From the NCBI RefSeq assembly GCF_019880585.1, contig NZ_JAINVV010000001.1, forward strand, positions 248,001-312,000: a stretch of DNA of 64,000 nucleotides, read 5' to 3'. Of the stretch, positions 43,313 through 51,893 are shown one piece after another. The position numbers and the translations under genes are program-made. A model generated the notes under the pieces. The model ran no database searches. It saw only the letters and a list, made by a program, of their open reading frames with translations, and was not told the origin of the DNA. This DNA comes from Sphingomonas colocasiae. GTDB lineage: Bacteria; Pseudomonadota; Alphaproteobacteria; Sphingomonadales; Sphingomonadaceae. How positions within the stretch are numbered: position 1 is the stretch's first letter; the number at the start of each line of letters is the position of its first letter.

Positions 43313-43623
43313 TGAGCCGCAGGCCGGCGCAGCTAAAATCGCGACAAAACAAAAGCCTGGAGCATGCCGTTATCCGCTTCCAGCGCTCCAGGGACCATCT
43401 TCATCGTCACGCGAGCCCTTCGACGCCGCCTGCGGTAAGCTTCGCTGGCATCCTTCAACGAGATCGCGCTTGATCCCGTGAGGGATGCCAGCCTGCGCTG
43501 GCATGACGGATGGAAGGAACGACTCCGTTTTGGCGGGAATGCCGACCTCCACCTCGCTCGAACGATCATATCCGGATAGAGATGTGCGTGCCGGATCGCG
43601 ATCCGGGGCGAGGCGAGGAGGCT
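43313..43623. other. Intergenic region without a recognised gene
   Basis: Between the pntB hairpin and the SleB-type gene I see no protein-like frame. It holds a perfect stem ATGCCAGC/GCTGGCAT with CTGC loop (43485-43504) and nearby fragments of similar sequence (GCTGGCATCC at 43444, GAGGGATGCC at 43480), so it looks like dispersed intergenic repeat DNA. Confidence 0.5.
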
Positions 43624-44952
43624 TCAGGGCTCGTCGGTCGCCATCGGGATCGGTTTCGCCTTGGGGCGCGGCGGCATGGCGACGGGCGCATCCGGTTCTG
43701 GCGTAGGCTTGAGCAGCGCGGTGCGCAGATCCTGAAGGCTGACGCGCTCCTTGCCGGCGCGCGGCGCGCGCGTTTCCTGTGCGGCGATCGTGCGCGGCTT
43801 CATGCAATCGCGCTTGTCGGCCCGGTCGAACTCGTCACAGTTCCACAGCGCCTTTTCGAAGCCGGTCTTGCGGTTGCGCAGATAGCTGAACGACATGCCC
43901 GCCAGCGCGGCGGGATCGATCGGGAAGCTGCGCGGCGTTTCCGCGATCTCGGCCCAACCCATCACCTTGCAATGGTCGAGCGTGCCGCACGCCGCCAGCG
44001 CGAGGCTGGGAAAACTGTCGGGAGAGGCGTTGCGGCCGAAGGGCACGATGAAGCTGTCGCCGTCGCGCACGATCGTCTTGTCGTATCGCGCCAGCAGCAC
44101 CGGATTGGCGGTCATCTCGACGGGGGTGGCGGTGCCGTCCGCCATCTGCACCGCATTGCCGCGATGCGCTTCCGACAGGCCGGCGAGCTTGGCGATCGCG
44201 GGTTCCCCGCCCGCATAATGGTTGCGGAACGCCGGGGGCGTGCCCCACCAGCCCGCCCAGCGGAAGAACAGATGCGTGCCGACCGCCGTCACCTTGTCGA
44301 GGCTCGCACTCCAGTACGGGACCACCCAGTCGGTATGATAATGGGTGGCGTTGCCGACCGCCGTATAGACATGGCCGCCGAGCATCTGTTCGGCGACCGC
44401 GCGGGCGCGGCCCCAGGCGTCGGCGGAGGGAATGCGGCGCATCGCGCCGTCGCAGGTGAAGGTGAACTGGCAGCCGGTGCTGCGCTCCGATCCCTGGAAC
44501 ACCACGCCGCAGATCGTCTTGGGGAATGCGGGATGGCGCAGCCGGTTGAGCACCACCTGAATCACCGCGCGCTGCCCATCGGCGTCGCCCGATCCCGCTT
44601 CGTACAGGCCGACCGCGGCAAGGCAGTCGGCCGAACGCGCATAATCCGGAGAGGACGACGCCAGGAAAAACGGACGTGCCGCCGGATTGGGCGCGGTGGA
44701 GAAGGGGACGGCGGCGTTGATCGCGACCGCGTCCTGCGGCGCCACCGCCTTCAGTTCGAGCGGCTCGACGGCCGGTGGTGGCGTTGGTGGTCGTCCCTGG
44801 GCGACCGTCTGGGGCGGCAAGACCGGATCGGTCCGTGCCACCACCCAGGCGGCCGCCAGCAGGCCCAGTGACATGACGAGCAGCATCGCCCGGCCGAGAA
44901 TATCGGCCGGTGGCGCCACGGGCTTCGGGGCGTCAGCGATGGCTGTCTGCAT
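43624..44952 (-). CDS. SleB-type cell wall hydrolase
   Basis: A 442-residue protein anchored by one N-terminal membrane helix (about 22-40). A Pro-rich linker precedes the hydrolase_2 (SleB) domain (about 108-235), with CLAAVGLYEAGSG containing catalytic Glu118, then QVVLNRLRHPAFPKTICGVVFQGS and HYHTDWV. Such enzymes are lytic transglycosylases acting on peptidoglycan. The C-terminal 200 residues are not assigned and end in a Pro/Lys-rich tail. The ATG at 44952 is preferred to a TTG one codon earlier. It is 24 bp downstream of cysK. Confidence 0.82.
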   Translation of the reverse strand: MQTAIADAPKPVAPPADILGRAMLLVMSLGLLAAAWVVARTDPVLPPQTVAQGRPPTPPPAVEPLELKAVAPQDAVAINAAVPFSTAPNPAARPFFLASSSPDYARSADCLAAVGLYEAGSGDADGQRAVIQVVLNRLRHPAFPKTICGVVFQGSERSTGCQFTFTCDGAMRRIPSADAWGRARAVAEQMLGGHVYTAVGNATHYHTDWVVPYWSASLDKVTAVGTHLFFRWAGWWGTPPAFRNHYAGGEPAIAKLAGLSEAHRGNAVQMADGTATPVEMTANPVLLARYDKTIVRDGDSFIVPFGRNASPDSFPSLALAACGTLDHCKVMGWAEIAETPRSFPIDPAALAGMSFSYLRNRKTGFEKALWNCDEFDRADKRDCMKPRTIAAQETRAPRAGKERVSLQDLRTALLKPTPEPDAPVAMPPRPKAKPIPMATDEP

Positions 44953-44976
44953 CAATATGGGGCTTCGCCTTCCGCC

Positions 44977-45897
44977 TCAGCTTTCGGGCAGGAAATCCGG
45001 CACCGAGAGGTAACGCTCGCCGGTGTCGTAATTGAAGCCCAGAACGCGGCTTCCGGCAGGAAGTTCCCCCAGCTTCTGCGCGATGGCGGCAAGCGTCGCG
45101 CCCGAGGAGATGCCGACCAGCATGCCCTCGTCACGCGCGGCGCGGCGCGCCATCTCCTTGGCGTCGGCCGGATCGACCTGGATCACGCCGTCGATCGCCT
45201 GGGTGTGGAGATTGGCGGGAATGAAACCCGCGCCGATGCCCTGGATCGGGTGCGGGCCGGGCTGACCGCCCGAGATGACGGGCGAAAGCGTCGGTTCGAC
45301 CGCATAGACCTTGAGCGAGGGCCAGTGGCGCTTCAGTTCCTCGGCGCAGCCGGTGATATGGCCGCCGGTGCCGACGCCGGTGACGAGCACGTCGATCGGC
45401 GTATCGGCGAAGTCGCGCAGGATCTCTCGCGCCGTGGTGCGGACATGCACGTCGATATTGGCCGGATTCTCGAACTGCTGCGGCATCCATGCGCCGGGCG
45501 TCTGATCGACCAGTTCCATCGCGCGCTCGATCGCGCCCTTCATGCCCTTTTCCTTGGGGGTGAGGTCGAAGGTGGCGCCATAGGCGAGCATCAGGCGGCG
45601 GCGTTCCAGCGACATGCTTTCGGGCATGACCAGGATCAGCTTGTAACCCTTGACCGCCGCGACCATCGCCAGGCCGACGCCGGTATTGCCCGATGTCGGT
45701 TCGACGATGGTGCCGCCGGGGGTCAGGTCGCCTGACGCTTCGGCCGCCTCGATCATCGCCAGCGCGATGCGGTCCTTGATCGAGCCGCCGGGATTGGCGC
45801 GCTCCGACTTGATCCACACTTCCGCGTCGCCGAACAGGCGGTTCACGCGGATGTGCGGGGTGTTTCCGATCGTGTCGAGTATCGATGCGGCCTTCAT
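44977..45897 (-). CDS. cysK: Cysteine synthase A (O-acetylserine sulfhydrylase)
   Basis: A 306-residue PLP enzyme that makes cysteine from O-acetylserine and sulfide. PLP-binding Lys41 is in GGSIKDR, the substrate loop TSGNTG is at 68-73, the phosphate-binding loop is [10 protein letters not shown] and the C-terminal Ser is in GISSGAT. The start at 45897 overlaps the MFS transporter stop (ATGA). The frame is open further upstream, but only as the antisense or alternate frame of that transporter. It supplies the step after the serine acetyltransferase at 2665. Confidence 0.93.
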   Translation of the reverse strand: MKAASILDTIGNTPHIRVNRLFGDAEVWIKSERANPGGSIKDRIALAMIEAAEASGDLTPGGTIVEPTSGNTGVGLAMVAAVKGYKLILVMPESMSLERRRLMLAYGATFDLTPKEKGMKGAIERAMELVDQTPGAWMPQQFENPANIDVHVRTTAREILRDFADTPIDVLVTGVGTGGHITGCAEELKRHWPSLKVYAVEPTLSPVISGGQPGPHPIQGIGAGFIPANLHTQAIDGVIQVDPADAKEMARRAARDEGMLVGISSGATLAAIAQKLGELPAGSRVLGFNYDTGERYLSVPDFLPES

Positions 45898-47177
45898 GTC
45901 GCAGTCTCCTTCAGGGGTATGTCCTCGAGAGTTTTTGGCGGGGCAAAGGTCCGCGCGGCGCGCAGTTCGGGAAACCAGCGCGCCCAGAGCCCTGCCACCA
46001 ATATGGCACCGATTCCGCCGGCGACAACCGCCGCGACGGGCCCGATCAGTGCGGCAAGGAATCCGGACTCGGCCTCGCCCAGTTCGTTGGAGCCGGAAAT
46101 GAACAGGGTCGAGACCGCACCGACGCGCCCGCGCATGTCGTCGGGCGTGTAGATCTGGATCAGCGACTGTCGCACATAGACCGACAGCATGTCCGCGGCG
46201 CCGAGCAGGACGAGCATCGCGAGCGACAACGCCATGTTGCGCGAGATACCGAAACCGATCGTCGCCGCGCCGAATATGGCGACGCCGATCAGCAATTTCG
46301 TACCCACATCCTGGCGCAGCGGACGCCAGGCGAACCAGAGCGCAACGAAAACCGCGCCCAGTGCCGGGGCGGCCCGCAGATGGCCGAGCCCTTCGGCGCC
46401 GACATGCAAGATGTCGCGCGCATAGACCGGCAACATCGCGGTCGCGCCGCCGAGCAGCACGGCGAAGAGATCGAGCGAGATGGCACCGAACACCAGCCGA
46501 TTGCGCCGCACATAGCGCAAGCCGTCGAGCATCTGCTGCCAGGGGCGTGCATCGCCCGTGATCGTGCTGCGTCGGATCGGCCGGATCGTCATCAGTGCGG
46601 TGAAGGCGGTCACGAACAGCGCGGCGCATACCGCATAGGGCAGGGCGTGATGCCCGGCATAGAGATAGCCGCCTAGGGCGGGACCGAAGACCGATCCCGA
46701 CTGCCAGGCGAGCGAACTCATGGCGATCGCGGCGGGCAGGGAGGCGAGGGGAATCAAATTGGGAGCCAGAGCCTGCAATGCGGGGCTGGCGAAGGCGCGC
46801 GCGACGCCCAGCAGCGCGGCGACGCCGAACAGCGCTGGCAGGCCGATCGTATCGGACCAGCTTAACCAGCCGAGCGCGATCGCGCAGCCTGCCTCCAGCG
46901 CCACCGAGAGCCGCGCGATCCAGCGCCGGTCCACCTTGTCTGCGACCCAGCCGACCACGGGGGTCAGGATCAGCAGCGGCAGGAACTGGGCGACGCCGAT
47001 CAGGCCGAGCTGGAGCGCGGCCTCCTTGGTGGTCATGCCCAACTGGCTGCGCGAAAGGTCGTAGACCTGCCAGCCGATGACGATGACCATCGCCATCTGG
47101 GCCAGCGTTGAGGTCAGCCGCGCCAAGAAATAGGCGCGGAAATCGCGGAATGCGAAGGGATGCGCGGGTTTCTCCAC
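45894..47177 (-). CDS. MFS transporter (enterobactin-exporter-like, MFS_3)
   Basis: A 427-residue permease with about eleven to twelve hydrophobic helices. The motif-A loop reads [16 protein letters not shown] between helices 2 and 3, and the N-terminus [20 protein letters not shown] is typical of the EntS/MFS_3 group, which exports siderophores or drugs. It is translationally coupled to cysK by ATGA, an unusual partner; export of a cysteine-pathway metabolite is only a guess. Confidence 0.82.
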   Translation of the reverse strand: MEKPAHPFAFRDFRAYFLARLTSTLAQMAMVIVIGWQVYDLSRSQLGMTTKEAALQLGLIGVAQFLPLLILTPVVGWVADKVDRRWIARLSVALEAGCAIALGWLSWSDTIGLPALFGVAALLGVARAFASPALQALAPNLIPLASLPAAIAMSSLAWQSGSVFGPALGGYLYAGHHALPYAVCAALFVTAFTALMTIRPIRRSTITGDARPWQQMLDGLRYVRRNRLVFGAISLDLFAVLLGGATAMLPVYARDILHVGAEGLGHLRAAPALGAVFVALWFAWRPLRQDVGTKLLIGVAIFGAATIGFGISRNMALSLAMLVLLGAADMLSVYVRQSLIQIYTPDDMRGRVGAVSTLFISGSNELGEAESGFLAALIGPVAAVVAGGIGAILVAGLWARWFPELRAARTFAPPKTLEDIPLKETAT

Positions 47178-47191
47178 GCTCGCCTCCTAGA

Positions 47192-47462
47192 GCCTGATCG
47201 CCTCGGTTGGAAGCGCTTTGCGATTCCGACGGAGGCGTGAATCAGGCTCCGGGCAGGTACGCCTGATCGTCTCGGTTGGAAGCGCTTTGCGATTCCGACG
47301 GAGGCGTGAATCAGGCTCCGGGCAGGTACGCCTGATCGCCTCGGTTGGAAGCGCTTTGCGATTCCGGCGGAGGCGTGAATCAGGCTCCGGGCAGGTACGC
47401 CTGATCGCCTCGGTTGGAAGCGCTTTGCGATTCCGGCGGAGGCGTGAATCAGGCTCCGGGCA
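47192..47462. repeat. Four tandem copies of a 69-bp palindromic unit
   Basis: Units begin at 47192, 47261, 47330 and 47399 with exact 69-bp period; the last is cut short by about 5 bp. Differences are few: a C/T change near the start of unit 2, and CCGAC in units 1-2 against CCGGC in units 3-4. Within each unit GCCTGAT-CGCCTC at one end can pair with GAGGCG-TGA-ATCAGGC at the other, giving a long hairpin. The period is a multiple of three, so one plus-strand frame stays open through all copies. The array fills the 304-bp gap between the MFS gene and the stress flavoprotein gene. Confidence 0.92.
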
Positions 47463-47481
47463 AAGCCAGGAAAGCTTGGCG

Positions 47482-47976
47482 TCAGCCCAGCGTAATCTCT
47501 GCCACCTTGTCCTTGTAATCCTGTTTGGGGTCGCCCAGACCGAGCATCATTTTCGCGCCCGCGAACAGGCTGTTTTCGTCGAGCCAGATCTGTGCGCGTT
47601 CGGGATCGAGCCGGATCAGCTCGAGCCGGGGGTCATCCTTGCCTCCGGGAAACCATGCGGCCACCCAGCGGTTCCACAGCCTGTCGATCATCCCGCGATC
47701 GCTCTCGATCAGGAGATCGCCGTGCAGTGTCGCGAACAGGTCGTGGCCCTTGGAGGTGAAATGTGCGATCGCGCGATGGCCCAGCCGCATCTCGCGGACC
47801 AGCGCGTTGTCCCTGGTGGTGAAGAACCAGATCGGGCCGCGTCCGGCATCGGTTTCGGTCAGCCCGGTCATCGGCTGCGCGTGGCCGTCGGCAATGCCGT
47901 CCAATCCGAGCATCATCGTGCGATCGGATTTCAACGCCTTCCAGAAACGGGCTTCGAGTTCCTGCGGATTCGGCAT
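47482..47976 (-). CDS. Pyridoxamine 5'-phosphate oxidase-fold general stress protein
   Basis: A 164-residue protein of the split-barrel flavin-binding fold. The pattern FWKALKSDRTMMLGL near the N-terminus, IWFFTTRDNALV, then AWFPGGKDDPRLELIRLDPERAQIW matches the general stress protein 26 group of pyridoxamine-phosphate-oxidase-like proteins. Flavin binding is likely, but true PNPOx activity is not. The start at 47976 has GGAGC at about 6 bases. An EcfG-type promoter lies 31-56 bp upstream, in agreement with a stress role. Confidence 0.8.
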   Translation of the reverse strand: MPNPQELEARFWKALKSDRTMMLGLDGIADGHAQPMTGLTETDAGRGPIWFFTTRDNALVREMRLGHRAIAHFTSKGHDLFATLHGDLLIESDRGMIDRLWNRWVAAWFPGGKDDPRLELIRLDPERAQIWLDENSLFAGAKMMLGLGDPKQDYKDKVAEITLG

Positions 47977-48006
47977 GATACGCTCCATTCTCGAGGATGG
48001 AGCGCG

Positions 48007-48032
48007 AACGAGCCGTATGGGCGGGCGGTTCC
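48007..48032 (-). promoter_or_regulatory. EcfG-type general stress promoter
   Basis: On the minus strand GGAAC is followed after 17 bases by CGTT, ending 31 bp before the start of the stress flavoprotein gene. Both boxes match the EcfG consensus exactly. It sits just past the pit stop codon, so the downstream gene has its own stress promoter. Confidence 0.72.
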
Positions 48033-48034
48033 GT

Positions 48035-49042
48035 TCAGGCGAAGAAGCCCGTCAACCAGTAGAACAGAGCGCCGATCGCGGCGGCGGCGGGCAGGGTTAC
48101 CACCCAGGCGACGACGATGCTCGATGCGATGTTCCAGCGCACCGCCGACAGCCGGCGAGATGCGCCGACGCCGACGATCGCACCGGTGATGGTGTGCGTC
48201 GTCGAAACCGGAATGCCGAAATGGGTGGCGGCGAAAAGGGTGATCGCGCCGCCTGTTTCCGCGCAGAAGCCCTGGGCCGGCGTCAGCCGCGTGATCTTCG
48301 ATCCCATAGTGTGGACGATCTTCCAGCCGCCGAACAGCGTGCCGAGCCCCATCGCGGCCTGGCACGAGATCACCACCCAGAAGGGTACATGGAAATCGCC
48401 CTGCAACATGCCCTGCGAATAGAGCAGCACCGCGATGATCCCCATCGTCTTCTGCGCATCATTGCCGCCATGGCCGAGCGAATAGAGCGAGGCGGAGACG
48501 AGTTGCATCTTGCGGAACCAGCGATCGGCGGCGAGCGGGGTGAAGCGCGCGAACAGCCAGGAGATGATGAGCACGAGCAGCAGCGCCAGGATCAGGCCGA
48601 CGGCGGGCGACATCACGATCGCGGCACTCGTCTTGAACACGCCGCTCCACACCACCGCGCTCAGCCCGGCCTTCGCGGTGCCAGCGCCCAGCAGGCCGCC
48701 GATCAGCGCATGGCTGCTGCTCGACGGGATGCCGAGTGCCCAAGTGATCAGATTCCAGCTGATCGCGCCCATCAGCGCGCCGAAGATCACCTGTGCATCG
48801 ATGATATTGGCTTCGACGATGCCCTTGCCGACGGTTTCGGCGACATGCAGCCCGAAGAACAGAAAGGCGATGAAGTTGAAGAAGGCGGCCCAGGCGACCG
48901 CATATTGCGGGCGCAGCACGCGCGTCGAGACGATCGTCGCGATCGAATTGGCGGCGTCGTGCAGCCCGTTGAGGAAATCGAATGCCAGTGCGACGCCGAT
49001 CAGCGCGATCAGCAGGGGAAAGGCGATTTGTGCGGCGTCCAT
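48035..49042 (-). CDS. pit: PiT-family low-affinity inorganic phosphate transporter
   Basis: A 335-residue permease with about ten helices. The two inverted PiT signatures are present: NGLHDAANSIAT near residue 25 and GHGGNDAQKTMG near 195, each with the Asp/Asn residues for phosphate and cation binding. It carries phosphate with protons or as a metal-phosphate complex. It is 15 bp downstream of the NUDIX-DUF47 gene; DUF47 proteins are regular partners of PiT carriers. Confidence 0.93.
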   Translation of the reverse strand: MDAAQIAFPLLIALIGVALAFDFLNGLHDAANSIATIVSTRVLRPQYAVAWAAFFNFIAFLFFGLHVAETVGKGIVEANIIDAQVIFGALMGAISWNLITWALGIPSSSSHALIGGLLGAGTAKAGLSAVVWSGVFKTSAAIVMSPAVGLILALLLVLIISWLFARFTPLAADRWFRKMQLVSASLYSLGHGGNDAQKTMGIIAVLLYSQGMLQGDFHVPFWVVISCQAAMGLGTLFGGWKIVHTMGSKITRLTPAQGFCAETGGAITLFAATHFGIPVSTTHTITGAIVGVGASRRLSAVRWNIASSIVVAWVVTLPAAAAIGALFYWLTGFFA

Positions 49043-49057
49043 GGTGTGGCGTGCGGC

Positions 49058-50242
49058 TCAGGCGTGATCGATCACGAGACCCTGGATCTCGTTCGCGACG
49101 TCTTCGAACCGGTCGGTGACCTTCTCCAGATGACTATAGAGTTCGCGCCCGACGATAAAGGCCATGGTGTCGCCCTTCCTGCCGGCCTTGAACAGCGCCT
49201 TGAGGCCCGCTTCGTGGATCTCGTCGGCATGGCCCTCCAGCTTGACCAGCCGTTCGGTCAGGTCGTGCAGGCGTGGCGCGTTGATGTTGAGCGAGCGCAG
49301 CAGCGGCATCGCCTCGGCCGTGATCCGCGCCGCTTCGACGATGATCGCGCTCATATCCTGCATCTGCGGCGGGAATTCGGTGACTTCGTAGAGCTGGATC
49401 GCCTTGGCGGTCTGGTTCATCTGGTCGATGGCGTCGTCCATCACGCCGATCAGATCGGTGATCGCGCTGCGATCGAAGGGGGTGACGAAGGTGCGGCGTA
49501 CATCCTGCAGCACGTCGCGGATGATGTCGTCCGCCTCATGCTCGCGATCGATGATCTCCTGGCAATGGATCGCCATGTCCGGGCCACCCTTCAGCAGCTT
49601 GGCGAGCGCATCGGCGCCCGCGACGAGCGTCGCGGCATGATCCTCGAACTGTTCGAAGAAACGGCCCTGTTTGGGCATCAACGCCTGGAACCAGCGCAGC
49701 ATGGGTATCCTTTCCGCTCCCTGTTCGCGGAGCCATAATATTGCGCGATAGAACGGCCCGGGGGCCGGTGGCGGCTCCCTGAAGGCCGCGATGATCGCCT
49801 TGAGATCGATTTCGTCCACCGCCTCGGCGGCTTCGGTGACGGAGAACCAGCGCGTTTCGCGCTCGTCGCGCTCCGGCCAATGGCTCGATTGTTCGGTGAC
49901 GGCGAGCGGAAACACCTCGACCGTCGCGGTCTTCGCGGAGCCATCGCGCCGATTCTTGCGATAGCGATAACGACCGAGCGGCGCGGGGCAGGCGACGCCG
50001 GCGATGCCGGCTTCCTCGAATGCCTCCACCTCCGCGGCGCGATGCGCGGCAAGCCCCTTGATCCGATTGCCCTTGGGAATCACCCAGCGCCGCGTATCCC
50101 GCGATGTGATCAGCAGGATGCGCATCGCACCGGTTTCGTCGGTCGAATAGGGAAGGGCGGCGATCTGCCGGATGATCAGGCTCTTTTCATAGGGTTGAGG
50201 CCCCGATTCGCATTTCGGACCGGTCCGGCCCGAAACGATCAA
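49058..50242 (-). CDS. NUDIX hydrolase-DUF47 (PhoU-like) fusion protein
   Basis: One 394-codon frame with two domains. Residues about 20-165 are a NUDIX domain (RRWVIPKGNR, then the box G58 to I80). The box keeps Glu73, Glu76 and Glu77 for metal but has Leu and Val at the usual first Glu and Arg. Residues about 181-394 are a DUF47/PhoU-like helical domain (FFEQFEDHAATLVAGADAL, HEADDIIRDV, LEGHADEIHEAGL). The first possible start is TTG at 50242. An internal ATG at 49702 with AAAGGA 6 bases upstream could also yield DUF47 alone. Upstream are four PHO half-sites; downstream is pit. Confidence 0.82.
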   Translation of the reverse strand: MIVSGRTGPKCESGPQPYEKSLIIRQIAALPYSTDETGAMRILLITSRDTRRWVIPKGNRIKGLAAHRAAEVEAFEEAGIAGVACPAPLGRYRYRKNRRDGSAKTATVEVFPLAVTEQSSHWPERDERETRWFSVTEAAEAVDEIDLKAIIAAFREPPPAPGPFYRAILWLREQGAERIPMLRWFQALMPKQGRFFEQFEDHAATLVAGADALAKLLKGGPDMAIHCQEIIDREHEADDIIRDVLQDVRRTFVTPFDRSAITDLIGVMDDAIDQMNQTAKAIQLYEVTEFPPQMQDMSAIIVEAARITAEAMPLLRSLNINAPRLHDLTERLVKLEGHADEIHEAGLKALFKAGRKGDTMAFIVGRELYSHLEKVTDRFEDVANEIQGLVIDHA

Positions 50243-50248
50243 GGTCTT

Positions 50249-50288
50249 CTGTCATAAGCCTGTAGCGTAAGTGTCACGCAATTGTCAC
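50249..50288 (+). promoter_or_regulatory. Array of four PHO half-sites upstream of the NUDIX-DUF47/pit operon
   Basis: CTGTCAT (50249), CTGTAGC (50260), GTGTCAC (50271) and TTGTCAC (50282) begin at exact 11-bp intervals, the spacing of PhoB subunits on DNA. The repeats read on the plus strand, opposite to the minus-strand operon, and the nearest lies 7 bp from its predicted start. That placement suits repression by PhoB, as known for orfA-pit of Sinorhizobium meliloti. Confidence 0.65.
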
Positions 50289-50349
50289 AACGGAAAATGC
50301 GCTTGCCCCGGGCGCATCGTCGGCGACGCGAAAGACCGGTTCTTCCGGG

Positions 50350-51063
50350 TCAGGCCGCGGGCAGTTTCGCACCCACCTGCAGCATCTGTCCGTCGGTCAC
50401 GATCACGCGGTCGCCCAGCTTCACCTGATCGAACAGCAGCTTGGCGAATTCGGTCGGCACGCCGATGCAGCCATGAGTGGCAGACCCCCATTTCACGTCG
50501 CTGCCATGGATCGCGACGCCGTCATTGGTCAGGCGCAGCATATAGGGCATCGGCGCATTGTAGAGGTTGGAGATATGATGCTTCTTCTTCTGCGTGATCG
50601 GGAAGGTGCCGAGCGGGCTGGGCTTGTCGGTGGCGCCGTAGAGGATAACGGCGACGCCGATCTCATAGCCGTCGCGGAAGACCGAGAGCGTCTGCGCGGT
50701 CAGATCGACAGTGATCAGGATCGGCCCTTGCGGCACGCCCTCGTCGTTCCAGACATAGTCGCCGTGCTTCAGGGGGCCGTCGATCTGGAGCGCCGATTTG
50801 ATGGCATAATGATCGGGCTCGGCATGCTCGACCGGGGCAGCCGCCGCGATCGGCTTGATCTCCGCCTTCGGCGTGATTGTCGGCTTTGCCGGGGTTTCGG
50901 CCTTTGCCGGCGCTGGCTTCGGGGACATGGCGGGAAGCATCCTGGTCGGCAATCCGCTGGCGGCGACGGCGCCGCCGAGCAGGCAGACCGCCAGGAAGGT
51001 CTTCACGCCCGCGCCGATCGCGCTCTTCACCTTGCTTGCCACCGCCGATCTCCAGAAGCCCAT
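50350..51063 (-). CDS. L,D-transpeptidase (YkuD domain)
   Basis: A 237-residue protein with an N-terminal membrane anchor or signal (about 18-38) and a Pro/Lys/Ala-rich linker (45-80). The YkuD domain (about 112-232) ends with the active-site block HGSDVKWGSATHGCIGVP, His186, His197 and catalytic Cys199. It forms 3-3 peptidoglycan cross-links or attaches proteins to the wall. It is transcribed alone, away from a divergent membrane protein gene. Confidence 0.9.
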   Translation of the reverse strand: MGFWRSAVASKVKSAIGAGVKTFLAVCLLGGAVAASGLPTRMLPAMSPKPAPAKAETPAKPTITPKAEIKPIAAAAPVEHAEPDHYAIKSALQIDGPLKHGDYVWNDEGVPQGPILITVDLTAQTLSVFRDGYEIGVAVILYGATDKPSPLGTFPITQKKKHHISNLYNAPMPYMLRLTNDGVAIHGSDVKWGSATHGCIGVPTEFAKLLFDQVKLGDRVIVTDGQMLQVGAKLPAA

Positions 51064-51218
51064 TTACAATTTGTTTACTCAAATGGCGGGTGAGAAGAAG
51101 GGGCGGATTTCCGCTGTGCCGGGACGGGACGACCGCTCTTCGAAATGTTAACTGGTAAACGGCGATGGGTTCGAACGGCTGTTCAGGTCGTGCGAAGGCG
51201 TGAAGGCGACAAGACGCG

Positions 51219-51887
51219 ATGAATTTCTTCACTTTGCTGCGATCGCTCGACGAACTGCTCTACGAGGTGATGTCGTGGCTGGTCTTCTATCCGGTCACTT
51301 TGTGGCGGGCGCTGCGGCATCCGCGCAGGATGATGGACTATGCCGATACCGAACTCGGCGACTCAGAGGACCGGCAATATACCGATACTTTGAGCCCGCC
51401 CCTGTTCCTGCTGCTCACGCTGGTGCTCGGCCATGCGATCGAACTGGCGGTGGTCGGCGAAAACAGCATCGTGCGGGACAAGGTCGGTCTGGCCGGGCTC
51501 ATCGACAGCGATACCAATCTGGTGCTGCTCCGCGTCGTGATCTTCGGCCTGTTTCCGCTGATCATGGCGACGCGTCTGGTGCGCGGGCAGCGTATCGGGC
51601 TGGAGCGTGCGACGCTGCGGCCGCCCTTTTACAGTCAATGCTATATCGCGGCGCCCTTCGCGCTGGTGCTCGGTATCGCCGCGATCCTGGTTCAGCTTCA
51701 CTGGGTGTGGGCGCCGCCGATCGGCGTGGCGATGATCGTCGCGACCCTGCTCTGGTATGGCAGCCTCCAGATCGACTGGTTTTCCAAGCATCTGCGCGTT
51801 TCGCGCTGGCAGGGTCTGTGGCAAGCGTCGCTGGCGATGATCGAAAGCCTTGTCGCCGCCAGTATCGGCGCGGTTCTCTTCAGTTGA
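51219..51887 (+). CDS. Membrane protein of unknown function
   Basis: A 222-residue protein with about five hydrophobic helices (near 60-78, 98-117, 138-158, 163-183 and 202-220) after an amphipathic N-terminus with VMSWLVFYPVTLWRALRHPRRMMDYAD. The layout resembles Yip1-like permeases seen in sphingomonads, but I do not recognise a defined family. It converges on uvrD with 6 bp between stops. Confidence 0.6.
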   Translation: MNFFTLLRSLDELLYEVMSWLVFYPVTLWRALRHPRRMMDYADTELGDSEDRQYTDTLSPPLFLLLTLVLGHAIELAVVGENSIVRDKVGLAGLIDSDTNLVLLRVVIFGLFPLIMATRLVRGQRIGLERATLRPPFYSQCYIAAPFALVLGIAAILVQLHWVWAPPIGVAMIVATLLWYGSLQIDWFSKHLRVSRWQGLWQASLAMIESLVAASIGAVLFS

Positions 51888-51893
51888 GCTTGC

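Noticed and set aside
44977-46629. 550-codon cysteine synthase with a large N-terminal extension
   Set aside because: The extension is an alternate frame inside the MFS transporter gene. The ATG at 45897 gives a full-length CysK and an ATGA overlap.
47192-47462. CRISPR-like array
   Set aside because: The units are contiguous 69-bp copies without unique spacers, and there are no cas genes.
47218-48189. Plus-strand frame through the tandem repeats, giving a 23-residue repeat protein
   Set aside because: No ribosome site or protein-like sequence. It continues antisense to the stress flavoprotein gene. The repeat is palindromic, so it is better explained as intergenic DNA.
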